A stretch of DNA of 64,000 bases from Moritella sp. JT01. GTDB taxonomy: Bacteria > Pseudomonadota > Gammaproteobacteria > Enterobacterales > Moritellaceae. Under the pieces are notes generated by a model, which did no database searches, was not told the origin of the DNA, and saw nothing but the letters and a program-made list of their open reading frames with translations. Shown here one piece after another: positions 10,054-19,810 of the stretch (position 1 is its first letter; the number at the start of each line of letters is the position of its first letter). The DNA is taken from assembly GCF_001574435.1 (NCBI RefSeq), contig NZ_LOCN01000007.1, positions 473,186-537,185 on the forward strand, written 5' to 3'. The translations under genes and the position numbers were made by a program.

Positions 10054-10483
10054 ATTTAACTCCTTTTAAATAATAAAATTAAGGTGTCTAAAGGTTAATA
10101 CCAATACAGCAGATCGCCCTATGAAACGGGTATTCCTCCCCCCTTATTAAAAGGTATATTAGATAGGCTTTATAATACTTAGTGGTTTATTGTTTTCAGT
10201 AACTGATCGCAATAAATTGATTAATACTCATGGTTGAGGCACAGGAAAAGAAATTACCGACTTTAGTCGTATAAACAAATTAGAAATATTTGCTAAAGGA
10301 AAAAAAGAACAAAAAGGAGAACATTAACTTACCCCTTAAAGGTTAATAATTAAAAATACACATAACTTATTTTTAATATGGATAGATTACGGTGCAATTT
10401 ATCTGATCCAGATAACAACAAATATTGTAAAATTAAACTAAACTTTATGCCTCGAAATTATAAGATCAAGTTGTAAAGCCGTT
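10054..10483. other. Intergenic region between two divergent genes
   Basis: About 430 bases between the chemoreceptor start and the methyltransferase start. AT-rich, no ORF of note. It must hold promoters for both genes. The only structured element seen is the palindrome at 10399. Confidence 0.6.
10399..10415. promoter_or_regulatory. Inverted repeat upstream of the methyltransferase
   Basis: TTATCTG-ATC-CAGATAA, a perfect 7-base inverted repeat about 70 bases before the ATG at 10484. The spacing suits a dimeric regulator, but I cannot name one. Confidence 0.3.
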
Positions 10484-10978
10484 ATGTATTACGATAAATT
10501 CACCATCCAACTAGCAACCCCTTCAGATGAACAAGATTACCTCATCATCTTAGTCGGAGATGAAAAAGGCATTAGCCAGCTATTGATTGATAATGATACC
10601 AAAGAAATTAACATTGCTGCCGACTGGCAACACTCCAGTACTTTTTTTAATAACGCGAAGCAACAACTACGTGAATACTTCAATAATGAACGCCACACTT
10701 TTGAGTTAGAACTGAATCCTACAGGTACCGTATTTCAACGTCATGCGTGGCAGCAATTAACTAAAATACCGTATGGTGAGACACGCCGTTATAAGGACAT
10801 TGCAGCGGGACTAGGTAATCCAAATGCATCAAGAGCGGTAGGTATGGCCAATAACAAAAATCCTATCCCAATTATTATTCCGTGCCACCGGGTGATAGGC
10901 GCGAATAAGAAACTAGTGGGTTATGCTTATGGCTTAGAATTAAAACAGCAACTACTCTCACTCGAAAAAAAGAGATAA
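10484..10978 (+). CDS. ogt: Methylated-DNA--[protein]-cysteine S-methyltransferase
   Basis: 164 residues. A suicide DNA-repair enzyme that moves the alkyl group from O6-alkylguanine to its own cysteine. The active-site motif PCHRV is present with Cys134, preceded by IPYGETRRY and followed by VGYAYGLELKQQLL, all standard for the Ogt/AGT C-terminal domain. The length fits stand-alone Ogt, with no Ada-type regulatory domain. It is monocistronic and converges on the sigma-factor gene. Confidence 0.92.
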   Translation: MYYDKFTIQLATPSDEQDYLIILVGDEKGISQLLIDNDTKEINIAADWQHSSTFFNNAKQQLREYFNNERHTFELELNPTGTVFQRHAWQQLTKIPYGETRRYKDIAAGLGNPNASRAVGMANNKNPIPIIIPCHRVIGANKKLVGYAYGLELKQQLLSLEKKR

Positions 10979-10985
10979 TCAAAGT

Positions 10986-11020
10986 GCTTGCTGTTACCAA
11001 CGAATAGCGTACCAGCAAGC
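10986..11020. terminator. Hairpin between convergent genes
   Basis: GCTTGCTG pairs perfectly with CAGCAAGC across a 19-base loop, between two convergent stop codons. There is no strong T tract, so termination is only suggested. Confidence 0.35.
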
Positions 11021-11050
11021 GATACAGCGCAGTGTTACTGTTATTTGATA

Positions 11051-11905
11051 TTAAGAGATGTAATCATGTTGCTGTACACTATTCACTAATAATCTAGGCT
11101 TTAGTCTTCTCAGATTCGAGCGAATGATAGTCCGCGCTTTTTCACGAGAAATTGATAAGCGCTCACCAATTCTTAACAAGCTCAACGGCTCCTCGCCTGT
11201 TAACCCAAACCGCAATTCAACGACACGACGTTCACATTCTGGTAAGTTTTCTAATAATGCTAAAAGATAATCGCGCGTGCTGCCACCTTCAATCTCTTCA
11301 CTCGGTGTACTTGCCGATTCGTCTTTAATGATATCAGCAAGGGTGGTAACCGAATCATTCCCAGTAATAATGCCTTTATCTAGACTCAATTCATTAAAAT
11401 AATACGACATGATTTCCATTACTTCATCTACATCGGTTTCGAGTACCTTGGCTATCACAACCAAATCGTTATCACTGCCAACATCTAATCCGAGCTCTCT
11501 GGCAACCTTAGCAATACTTTTGTGCATTTTACCGACATGAATGGGGATACGAATGGTACGAGCGCTATTCATGATACAGCGCTCAATGTTATTTTTTATC
11601 CACCAAATAGCATAAGTAGAAAAACGATAGCCTTTATTCGCATCAAATTTTTCAACAGCACGAATTAATCCTGTGTTCCCTTCTTGGATTATATCGACTA
11701 AAGGAATAGCGCTATACTGGTAACGTTTAGCAACGCTAATCACTAAACGTAGATTGGCTTCAATCATGCGATTTTTGGCGCGTAAATCCCCCTTACCAAC
11801 AGCGACTGCAACTTCATACTCTTCTTCTTTTGTCAGCAGCGTACTTTTTTTATTCACTTGTTGCATATACGCATCTAACGCATTTGATTCCTGAGATAAT
11901 TCCAT
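11051..11905 (-). CDS. RpoS-like sigma-70 family RNA polymerase sigma factor
   Basis: 284 residues with sigma regions 1.2 to 4.2: region 2 shows NRMIEANLRLVISVAKRY and GYRFSTYAIWWIK, region 3 starts RTIRIPIHVGK, and region 4 ends with a helix-turn-helix (ISREKARTIIRSNLRRLKPRL). The order and the region 2 wording are closest to RpoS among the group 2 sigma factors, but several normally fixed positions differ (WWIKNNIERCIM rather than WWIRQTIERAIM). It is therefore probably a second, diverged RpoS-like factor, not the main one. It stands alone. Calling it rpoS is not justified. Confidence 0.85.
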   Translation of the reverse strand: MELSQESNALDAYMQQVNKKSTLLTKEEEYEVAVAVGKGDLRAKNRMIEANLRLVISVAKRYQYSAIPLVDIIQEGNTGLIRAVEKFDANKGYRFSTYAIWWIKNNIERCIMNSARTIRIPIHVGKMHKSIAKVARELGLDVGSDNDLVVIAKVLETDVDEVMEIMSYYFNELSLDKGIITGNDSVTTLADIIKDESASTPSEEIEGGSTRDYLLALLENLPECERRVVELRFGLTGEEPLSLLRIGERLSISREKARTIIRSNLRRLKPRLLVNSVQQHDYIS

Positions 11906-12315
11906 TTTTCAGTCCTATGAAGTCTTAACGGCTTAACCTTATGTAAATATTCCGATCTAATACTGTCATCAATCACCTTATAAAATCATTAGAACACTCA
12001 AAAGTATTAATAACTAGGTACTCATAATGTAATAATAAAATAATGCGACAAGGTTTCACGTTTATGTGCAGCACTTCAAATAATATAGATCTAAAACGTC
12101 TGGTCAGATCAATGCCCATTGACAAACCGGTTGTTATTACCTTGTTTTAAATGCGTAAATCATTGATACTAAAAGACAAAGTGATATCATTAACTATTTT
12201 ATAAAGTTACCGCTAACAAGGCAGCCCGTAGTCCGACATTATTTATTCGCTGTTGGGTCGATTAATGGTATTAGCAGACGTATAATGATGAAAACGAAGC
12301 AGCATAAGGATGATA
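11906..12315. other. Intergenic region between divergent genes
   Basis: About 400 bases, AT-rich, holding the promoters for the sigma factor and the aldo/keto reductase. A small perfect inverted repeat TCAATG-CC-CATTGA lies at 12109-12122. No convincing small gene was seen. Confidence 0.5.
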
Positions 12316-13368
12316 ATGCAATTTTCAACACTAGGTAGTAGCGGTTTGTCTGTGTCCCGAGTCTGTTTAGGCAGTATGACGTGGGGTTTTCAGAATAACC
12401 AGCAAGACGCCAATCAACAAATCGAATACGCGTTATCACAGGGCGTGAACTTTATTGATACGGCTGAAATGTATGCAGTGCCGCCGTCAGCAGATACCTA
12501 TGGTAAAACAGAGACTATTATTGGAAATTGGCTAGCGGCCAACCCACATCGTCGTAAAGACATAGTGTTAGCCACTAAGATTGCAGGCCCCGGATTGCCT
12601 TGGGTACGTAACGGTGGACCGATTACTGGTGATGCGATCGTTCAAGCTGTAGATGCTTCGTTAAAGCGTCTACAGACCAGTTATATCGACTTATTCCAGC
12701 TGCACTGGCCAAACCGCCCTAATCCGCACTTTAGTCAGCACAGTCCCAATAAGATCCGCTTTAGTGATATCAATGCCGCCGACCATACCGCACAAATGCT
12801 TGATATTTTACAAGGGTTAAAACGTTGTGTTGATGCAGGCAAGATCCGCTTTTGTGGTTTGTCTGACGATACCACCTGGGGAATTAATACTTACCTGAAG
12901 CTCAGTGAACAATATGACCTGCCGCGCATGGTGTCAATTCAAAATGAATTCAGCTTATTGCACGCGAAAGACTGGCCCTACTTAATCGAAAACTGCGTGC
13001 ATGAAAATATCGCCTATTTACCTTGGTCTCCACTGGCGACAGGCATGTTATCAGGAAAGTATTTAAACAATGCGCGACCGGAAGGCAGTCGCTGGACATT
13101 CTCGCAACGCAATAAATTATATAGAAATACTGAAAGTGCCCACCTTGCGACTGCAGAGTATGTTGACATCGCCCACCAGCACGGTCTTACACCAGCACAA
13201 TTGGCTTTAGCCTGGTGCGATCAAGTAGACGGGGTCACATCGACCATTATTGGTGCGACAACACTACCGCAATTAAAAGAAAACATTTCAGCCTTTTCAA
13301 CGCCGCTAACACCACAAGCATTAGCGGATATTGAATCGGTATTTAAACGTTATCCAGCACCGTTTTAA
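12316..13368 (+). CDS. Aldo/keto reductase, Tas family
   Basis: 350 residues, an NADP(H)-dependent oxidoreductase of the aldo/keto reductase TIM-barrel family and closest to the E. coli Tas protein. It shares GMTWGxQN-like N-terminal wording, VNFIDTAEMYAVPP with the catalytic Asp and Tyr, LFQLHWPNRP around the catalytic His, and IIGATTLPQLKENI near the cofactor site. The ATG at 12316 is preferred over 12310 because AAGGA lies five bases before it and directly abuts the other. The substrate is unknown. A bidirectional terminator separates it from the convergent histidine kinase. Confidence 0.88.
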   Translation: MQFSTLGSSGLSVSRVCLGSMTWGFQNNQQDANQQIEYALSQGVNFIDTAEMYAVPPSADTYGKTETIIGNWLAANPHRRKDIVLATKIAGPGLPWVRNGGPITGDAIVQAVDASLKRLQTSYIDLFQLHWPNRPNPHFSQHSPNKIRFSDINAADHTAQMLDILQGLKRCVDAGKIRFCGLSDDTTWGINTYLKLSEQYDLPRMVSIQNEFSLLHAKDWPYLIENCVHENIAYLPWSPLATGMLSGKYLNNARPEGSRWTFSQRNKLYRNTESAHLATAEYVDIAHQHGLTPAQLALAWCDQVDGVTSTIIGATTLPQLKENISAFSTPLTPQALADIESVFKRYPAPF

Positions 13369-13371
13369 TAA

Positions 13372-13401
13372 AAAGGCTATTTAGTTCACTAAATAGCCTT
13401 T
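13372..13401. terminator. Bidirectional rho-independent terminator
   Basis: AAGGCTATTTAG pairs perfectly with CTAAATAGCCTT across a four-base loop, with A-rich and T-rich flanks. It serves both the aldo/keto reductase and the efflux-pump operon coming from the other side. Confidence 0.85.
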
Positions 13402-13426
13402 AATCTAATAAGTCCGATGTTCAATA

Positions 13427-14707
13427 TTAATCAAAATTAACAGTCACTCGATGCCCAGAAGATTCAATTTCACGCTTATGTTGCCAGTTAAAACGCGCAG
13501 TGAGTTTGTCGGTCAATTTAACCCCCAAGCCAAACCCCAAATCGTTGATGTTACTGCTCCCCAGCACCGCTGTATCAACATCGTCATTCACATTACGAAT
13601 GACAACTTGCCCTTGCTGTTGGCGAATAGTCACAACACCCGTATCGGTGTGCTGAAATGCATTACGGATCAAATTAGCGAGAACAATTCGGCAGGCAGTG
13701 GCTGGTAATTCCACTTGCCATTCACTGGTATCAAGTTCAACGGTTACTGATTTACCGCGTAATAAATAGCTTAAATCTTCTACCGTTTGCATAATTTGTT
13801 CGTCTAATTTAACAAGTTCAGGGGTTAATGATAATGACTCATCTCGACTCAACCACAGCAAGGTTTCAGTCAAGTGACTCATGGTAAAACCCGCGCGTTC
13901 GATGCGTTCAATAACTTGCTGCTGTTTGGTTGTCATGGGTGATTTGCTGTTGATTTTATTCAGCAATTCAACATTAGTACGGATAACCGCGATTGGTGTA
14001 CGTAATTCATGGCTGGCATTACGCAAAAACTCATGTTCGCGATCAAGGCTCTCTTGCACCGAATTAAGACTGTTATGCACAATTTTCGCTAACGTGTTCA
14101 GCTCTTTGTATTTAAATTCGGGTGGCGGTTGCTGTAAGCTTTCAGCATTTAATGACTTGGCCCAATCTCGTAATGCTTCGACAGGCGAGGCTACACGACG
14201 CATCACCATGATTAATAACAAAGCAAACACCGCAATGCCACCTAAACCAAATACTGGGATCCAGAAAAACTGAGAACCGGGTCCACCGGACAAGCGAGCA
14301 TGTAAATCACCCGTATAGGACTTATAGATATACAATAATTGCCCCTGTTTCGTTTCCATCACCATCAAAAAGTGCACAGCACTCGGGGGCGAAAATAACT
14401 CATCTTTAATAATGTGCTTGTTTAATTCAAACATATTCGTCGGTGGTGTTACGAAATTGTCTCTCGCCTCAGCGGGAAGATCTTGCCAGCGACTTGAGAC
14501 ATAGAAATCCAGCAACATCTCAGGCTGGCCATCTTGTACTTCTAACCCTTCTGTATCAGCAACTTCGACCATGGTGCCACGTAATACCGAGTCCATGCCT
14601 TCAACAAAATAATTGACCGTGAGCGCAGAAAACATAATGGCCATACTGACACCAAGAAACAACATAGCGCCAAGAAAATACAACCGTAAACTGGGTCTTA
14701 ACTTCAT
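13427..14707 (-). CDS. Sensor histidine kinase of RND-pump operon
   Basis: 426 residues: TM1 (about 10-32), a periplasmic sensor of about 110 residues, TM2 (about 148-170), a HAMP-like linker, a dimerisation helix with the phospho-accepting His233 in SHELRTPIAV, and a C-terminal ATPase domain. The N box is NLIRNAFQH, and a G box GFGLGVKL is visible. The gene is last in the pump operon, nine bases after the response regulator, so the pair most likely controls this pump. The signal is unknown; membrane stress or a pump substrate is an inference. Confidence 0.9.
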   Translation of the reverse strand: MKLRPSLRLYFLGAMLFLGVSMAIMFSALTVNYFVEGMDSVLRGTMVEVADTEGLEVQDGQPEMLLDFYVSSRWQDLPAEARDNFVTPPTNMFELNKHIIKDELFSPPSAVHFLMVMETKQGQLLYIYKSYTGDLHARLSGGPGSQFFWIPVFGLGGIAVFALLLIMVMRRVASPVEALRDWAKSLNAESLQQPPPEFKYKELNTLAKIVHNSLNSVQESLDREHEFLRNASHELRTPIAVIRTNVELLNKINSKSPMTTKQQQVIERIERAGFTMSHLTETLLWLSRDESLSLTPELVKLDEQIMQTVEDLSYLLRGKSVTVELDTSEWQVELPATACRIVLANLIRNAFQHTDTGVVTIRQQQGQVVIRNVNDDVDTAVLGSSNINDLGFGLGVKLTDKLTARFNWQHKREIESSGHRVTVNFD

Positions 14708-14716
14708 AACATAAAC

Positions 14717-15391
14717 CTATTTAGAGGAAATTCGTAGCGCAAAGCCGACACCGGATATGGTATGCAATAATGGCGGCACATCACCTGCATCCAATTGTTT
14801 ACGTAAATTATAAATATGCACCTTTAAACTATTACTATCCGGTTGGTCGTCACCCCAGACAGCCTGCATCAACTTTTCTCGTGAGACGGGATTGGGTGTT
14901 GCACGCATTAATACTTCGAGTATTTTCCACGCGATGGGTGATAGTTTTAATAACTGCCCAGCTCGGGTTGCCTGTTTTTGTTGTAGGTCTAGCTCTAAAT
15001 CAGCCAAGTTTAAGCGTTTAACTTGACCACTGCGACGGCGTGCTAATACCTGCATACGCACAATCAGCTCCGCCATCGCAAATGGTTTCACTAAATAATC
15101 ATCGGCGCCAGAATCAAAGCCCACCAGCTTATCATCCAAACTATCGCGAGCGGTCAGCATCAGTACTGGGGTATCAATACCCTGCTCGCGCATATTCTTA
15201 CAAACTGTTAATCCGTCCATTTTAGGCAGGTTTAAATCCAGAATAATCGCTTGGTAATCATTATTGGTGATCATGTTTAAACCTGCTAGCCCGTTTGCCG
15301 CATGGTCGCACTGAATGTCTTCCAGCTCTAAATAATCAACCACAGCGGTCGCTAAATCTAAATCATCTTCCACTAACAGCAGGTTTAACAT
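14717..15391 (-). CDS. OmpR-family response regulator of RND-pump operon
   Basis: 224 residues. Receiver domain with the acidic pair EDD at 8-10, phosphorylation site Asp52 (ILDLNLPKMDG) and Lys102 (LVKPF), followed by an OmpR/PhoB winged-helix DNA-binding domain ending GVGFALR. The start overlaps the end of the pump gene by 29 bases, so the two are translationally coupled. Cognate kinase is the next gene. Confidence 0.92.
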   Translation of the reverse strand: MLNLLLVEDDLDLATAVVDYLELEDIQCDHAANGLAGLNMITNNDYQAIILDLNLPKMDGLTVCKNMREQGIDTPVLMLTARDSLDDKLVGFDSGADDYLVKPFAMAELIVRMQVLARRRSGQVKRLNLADLELDLQQKQATRAGQLLKLSPIAWKILEVLMRATPNPVSREKLMQAVWGDDQPDSNSLKVHIYNLRKQLDAGDVPPLLHTISGVGFALRISSK

Positions 15392-18300
15392 TTTTTTTCT
15401 CCATCATTTTAGCGAAAAACTGTTGAATTTCATATTGAATGAACAATAACGCAGGTATCAATACCAAGGTGATCAAGGTTGCAAACAAAATACCATATCC
15501 TAATGATGCCGCAGCTGGGATCAAGAACTGTGATTGTGTCGATGTTTCACCGAGTAATGGCGCAAGACCAACAAACGTAGTCACCGAAGTCAATAACACC
15601 GCGCGTAAACGGCCACTACAAGCCGTTACTATAGTATCGTGTAGTGACATTTTAGCCTCTTTCATCAACTCATTAAAACGCGAGACCAGTAACAAACTGT
15701 CATTCACCACCACGCCACTGAGCGCCAGAATACCATTTAACGATAAAATACTAATCGTCAGATCATTAAGCCAATGTCCTAATATCGCCCCAACAATACC
15801 AAACGGGATCGCAAACATAATAAGCACAGGTTGCACATACGATTTAAGCGGAATAGCCAGCAATACGTAAATAGCCAACAGGGCGCCAACAAATACCGAG
15901 ATCATCGAACTTGTCGTTTCCCCCTGCTCTTCTGCTTCACCCGCAAAATGTATATTTAACTCAGGGAATTGACGCGTTAACTCAGGCACTAAATCACGCT
16001 GTAAATTAGTCACCAACTCATTCGATGCCAATATCGATTTGTCCACCGATGCGGTGAGATACACAGTACGTAAGCTATCAATCCGGGTGATCTCATCTTC
16101 TTGATATTCACTACTAATACTCGCCACACTACTCAGTGGCACAACCGTACCGTCTGGCGTACGCACACGCGCTTGCATAATATCCGCTAATGTTTGACGC
16201 TGATTCTCAGAATAACGAACACGCACTTTCACTTCATCTTTATTACGCTGGAAACGCTGTACAATATCACCACCAAATGCCTGAAGTACTTGTTGTGACA
16301 AGGTGGCGGTATCCATGCCCAAACTACGACCTTGCTCTGTTAATACAAAACGTAGCTGTGGCTGACCAGGGTTAAGATTATCATCAATACCGCTAACACC
16401 TGGTATCGACTCTAGCGCGGTTTTAAGCTGTATGCCAGCGGCTTTCACCGTTGCATCGTCCCACGATTTTAACTCGACTTTAAAGTTATCGACCATGTGC
16501 ATAGTCGCAAGAAACTTAAGCTTTTTAACCCCTTCAGGTGAACCCACTAACGCCTTCCACTCTGCCGTAAACTCATTTGACCGATAAACAGAGTCAGCAT
16601 CCAGTTCTACCGTCAATTTACCCGAACTGTCGTCTTCAGCAATGACCTGTAAACTCATGATCTCGCTATTTTCACTGGTCGCCACAACACCGTATTTAGC
16701 CAACAAATTCTTATCCGCCTGCAATGCAGCTTGCTCTATCCAAAGTAAATTCGTATTGGTTTGACCAAAGCTGGCATCATTTTGCATCACCATGTCAGCA
16801 CTCACCACTTCACCCGGTATATCAGGGAAAAATGTAACCCGTACACTGCCCGTTAATGGCAAACCAATCACTAAAATAAACAACGCAATGAAGGCTAAGA
16901 TAACGGCATAACGTAATTTTAATGACCACTCAATCACGTTACGGTAAATACGTACATTGAACCATTGTAAACCAGCATCCGCCGCATTTTGAGTACGTAC
17001 CCACAGTCCTTTAATGCCCTTTGTCGATTGACGGGCTGTGCTTAAGTGCGCTAAATGTGACGGTAGGATTAATTTAGATTCCACCATCGACAGTAATAAA
17101 CAAATCGTTACCACGCCCGCAAACTGCGCATAGATCTTACCGAGATTACCGTCAACATTGGCAATAGCAACAAACGCAGCCACCGTCGTCAATACGCCAA
17201 ACAACGTCGGGATAGCGACTTTCATTGTGCCTTTTACCGTATTGGCGACAGTATCGCCCTCTTCTTTACGGGTGGTATAAATACTTTCGCCGATCACCAC
17301 TGCATCATCAACAACAATACCGAGCGCCATGATAAAACCAAAGGTAGTCATCTCATTAATAGTAAGGCCAACAAAGGCATCTTGCATAAAGAACAAGGTG
17401 CCGAATAACACAAACGGCAAACCCGCAGCAACCCAAAATGCAACGCGAAAGTTCAAGAACAGTGCTAACACAATAAATACCAGTGCAATACCAGTTAAGG
17501 CGTTCTTGGTTAACAATGACAAACGATCTGTAATGGTGTCACTTTGATCGTACCAAGTCACCAGCTCAACATCGGCAGGTAATAACCCGCGCGCATGCCA
17601 TTCATCAACCACTTCCTGCGCTTGTTTTACAATCTGGGTAATGTCACCATAATCATCCATAACGATCTCAATCGCCATGCCATTTTGTTGGTCATAACGA
17701 GATAAGGTGTAGCTATCATCGGCAAACGTGTCGGTAACAGTCGCTACATCCGCTAAGGTAATAACACCACCGTTGCTGCTGGTAATCACCGGAATACGGG
17801 CGAATTCACTTTGTTGATACGCCTGTGATGACGCTTTTAGACGCATCACTTTTTCACTATTACGTAAACTTGTCGTTAATGGTGTGGCCGATTCGGCATT
17901 GATCACCGCAGAAATATCAGCAATGGTTAACCCGTACGCTTGTAGCTTGGCTTCATCGACTTCGACAGAGATCATCGGCTCAACGTTGGCTTTAATCTCA
18001 AGGTCGCGAATACCTGATTTCGCTAACAGATCTGATTTTAACTTTTCAGCTAACGTTTGTAGTGTTGCGCGGTCAGCATTGCCGTATAACTGCACCCATA
18101 AGGCATGATCCTGACGACGGGCTTTATCAATCACCGGTTTCTCGGCATCACTGGGGAAGTTATTGATCGCATCAACATTGGTTTTTACATCTGTCAGTAA
18201 GGTATCGAGTGAATAACCACTGGTCTTTTCGATGCTGACTGAGCTGCCATTGGCATTCGATGTTGAGGTAATGCGCTTAATACCAGCCACCGTTTCGAGG

Positions 18301-18581
18301 GCGTCTTCAATCTTTATCGCGATGCCCTCTTCCGCTTGCTTGGCATCGCCACTGTCGTAGTTAACCGATACACGAATGGTATCTGGTTCAATACTCGGAA
18401 ACGCTTCTTTACGTAAGTTTCCTAATGCCATTACCCCAAGAAGGATGATACTAATTAACAGTAAGTTGGCCGCTACGGAATTGGTGGCAAACCAGTTAAT
18501 AACCCCTTGTAATGGGTTCATAGTAGATAACTCGTGAGATTGTGACGGGCGAGTTGTTAAATCACGATGTTGTTCACTCAT
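15363..18581 (-). CDS. RND-family efflux transporter, inner-membrane permease
   Basis: 1072 residues with the AcrB/HAE layout: TM1 near residues 35-55, a large periplasmic porter loop, a block of membrane helices around 340-560, a second periplasmic loop and a second helix block at about 870-1045. The wording in helix 4 (MALGIVVDDAVVIGE) carries the two acidic proton-relay residues typical of RND pumps. It works as a proton-driven antiporter in a tripartite complex with the adaptor and outer-membrane protein encoded just upstream. An internal Met at residue 21 (MNPLQGVINWF) is an alternative start. Substrate class cannot be read from sequence; the sequence is more like the broad HAE-1/HAE-3 exporters than metal pumps. 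Confidence 0.92.
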   Translation of the reverse strand: MSEQHRDLTTRPSQSHELSTMNPLQGVINWFATNSVAANLLLISIILLGVMALGNLRKEAFPSIEPDTIRVSVNYDSGDAKQAEEGIAIKIEDALETVAGIKRITSTSNANGSSVSIEKTSGYSLDTLLTDVKTNVDAINNFPSDAEKPVIDKARRQDHALWVQLYGNADRATLQTLAEKLKSDLLAKSGIRDLEIKANVEPMISVEVDEAKLQAYGLTIADISAVINAESATPLTTSLRNSEKVMRLKASSQAYQQSEFARIPVITSSNGGVITLADVATVTDTFADDSYTLSRYDQQNGMAIEIVMDDYGDITQIVKQAQEVVDEWHARGLLPADVELVTWYDQSDTITDRLSLLTKNALTGIALVFIVLALFLNFRVAFWVAAGLPFVLFGTLFFMQDAFVGLTINEMTTFGFIMALGIVVDDAVVIGESIYTTRKEEGDTVANTVKGTMKVAIPTLFGVLTTVAAFVAIANVDGNLGKIYAQFAGVVTICLLLSMVESKLILPSHLAHLSTARQSTKGIKGLWVRTQNAADAGLQWFNVRIYRNVIEWSLKLRYAVILAFIALFILVIGLPLTGSVRVTFFPDIPGEVVSADMVMQNDASFGQTNTNLLWIEQAALQADKNLLAKYGVVATSENSEIMSLQVIAEDDSSGKLTVELDADSVYRSNEFTAEWKALVGSPEGVKKLKFLATMHMVDNFKVELKSWDDATVKAAGIQLKTALESIPGVSGIDDNLNPGQPQLRFVLTEQGRSLGMDTATLSQQVLQAFGGDIVQRFQRNKDEVKVRVRYSENQRQTLADIMQARVRTPDGTVVPLSSVASISSEYQEDEITRIDSLRTVYLTASVDKSILASNELVTNLQRDLVPELTRQFPELNIHFAGEAEEQGETTSSMISVFVGALLAIYVLLAIPLKSYVQPVLIMFAIPFGIVGAILGHWLNDLTISILSLNGILALSGVVVNDSLLLVSRFNELMKEAKMSLHDTIVTACSGRLRAVLLTSVTTFVGLAPLLGETSTQSQFLIPAAASLGYGILFATLITLVLIPALLFIQYEIQQFFAKMMEKKNVKPAVSGR

Positions 18582-19810
18582 AATTTCACACTCACGTTAT
18601 TTATCGTCACATATGTGACGACAGAGGCATCTGCAAGTTGCACATCACTTTGATTGGTTAACTTCGCGATCACCTGCATGCCTTGCACATAGCTGTTTAA
18701 TGGACGAATGATAATGTTGGCACTGTCCATCCCCGCCATTGGTTTAATGTAACTTAATTCACCTTGAGCAAACTGCTGCTGGGCAGTGAACGTAGCCAAG
18801 TGACCATCTGCACCGATATACCAAACTTCGCCATTTTGTGATATTGCCGATGCGGGTAATTGCCATAGATCATTCAGCGCTTTGCCTTGCACTATAGCCG
18901 TCACAAACGTACCCGGAAATAGCGGTGTTTGCTGTGTTAGCGGCTGTTCAACGACAACGACCAAGGCACGTTGACGACTGTTATTATCAAGATGCTGTTC
19001 GACACGTTCAACGTAACCTTGCCACTGGCTATCTCCCGTTGTGTTCGTTAAAGTAACCGGCCATTGACCCTCTACTGCACCACTGATGTTCGGTAAACTT
19101 GACCATTGATGCGCCGATAATGGGATCTCAATCTCCATGCGATCTGTGCTGTATAAGGTCGCAATGCTATTACCCACTTGCAGATAACTGCCTAATTGCA
19201 CATCTCGACTCACCACTAACGCTGAAAATGGCGCTGTAATGGCTGTTTTATCTAAATCACGTTGCGCTTTAGTTAACTGGCTTTGGGCATTTTTAAACGT
19301 GGCTTGAGCGGCAATCAGCTGTGGTTCGCGTAATACCAACGGGGAATCAGGATCGCCACTGATACCGGAGTTATGCCATTCCAGACGTGCTTGCTGGCCT
19401 TGACGCTGCTCTTCTAACAAGGCTAATTTAGCGTCGGCGACTGCCACTTGCGCACTGCTAAAGGCTTGCTGATAATCAATATCATTAATTTTAATAACCA
19501 CTTCGCCTTGCTTGAATAGCTTGCCGGTCGAAAAATTCTGTCCGAGGGATTCGACCTGACCACTGACTTCACTGGTGAGGGTTAATTGATAACGCGATTT
19601 TGCCTCACCATAACCAATCACTTCAGCTTGGTAACTGCCTTTCGTCACCGCCATCACCGTGACTTCGGGTAATTGCACAACAGCTTTAACAACAGGCGTA
19701 TGAACAGAACTATTCGCAGCATCCATTTTTGCACCGTTGTAACTCATTACGGCAAAAATACTGGCTGCGGCCGCTAATGTGATCGCGATAGTAATAACAT
19801 TCTTTTTCAT
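18578..19810 (-). CDS. RND efflux periplasmic adaptor subunit (membrane fusion protein)
   Basis: 410 residues. An N-terminal membrane-anchor or signal helix (about 5-22) is followed by a biotinyl-lipoyl-like half (VTKGSYQAEVIGYGEAKSR), a coiled-coil hairpin (about 120-190), the second lipoyl half (DKTAITAPFSALVVSRDVQLG) and beta-barrel and membrane-proximal domains. It bridges the permease and the outer-membrane channel. It overlaps the permease gene by four bases and the outer-membrane gene by four bases, so the three are one translational unit. Confidence 0.92.
   Translation of the reverse strand: MKKNVITIAITLAAAASIFAVMSYNGAKMDAANSSVHTPVVKAVVQLPEVTVMAVTKGSYQAEVIGYGEAKSRYQLTLTSEVSGQVESLGQNFSTGKLFKQGEVVIKINDIDYQQAFSSAQVAVADAKLALLEEQRQGQQARLEWHNSGISGDPDSPLVLREPQLIAAQATFKNAQSQLTKAQRDLDKTAITAPFSALVVSRDVQLGSYLQVGNSIATLYSTDRMEIEIPLSAHQWSSLPNISGAVEGQWPVTLTNTTGDSQWQGYVERVEQHLDNNSRQRALVVVVEQPLTQQTPLFPGTFVTAIVQGKALNDLWQLPASAISQNGEVWYIGADGHLATFTAQQQFAQGELSYIKPMAGMDSANIIIRPLNSYVQGMQVIAKLTNQSDVQLADASVVTYVTINNVSVKL

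Noticed and set aside
12064-12150. 28-codon plus-strand frame in the spacer before the aldo/keto reductase
   Set aside because: No ribosome site and no features; too short to support.
13881-14273. 130-codon plus-strand frame opposite the histidine kinase
   Set aside because: Antisense shadow of a well-supported gene.
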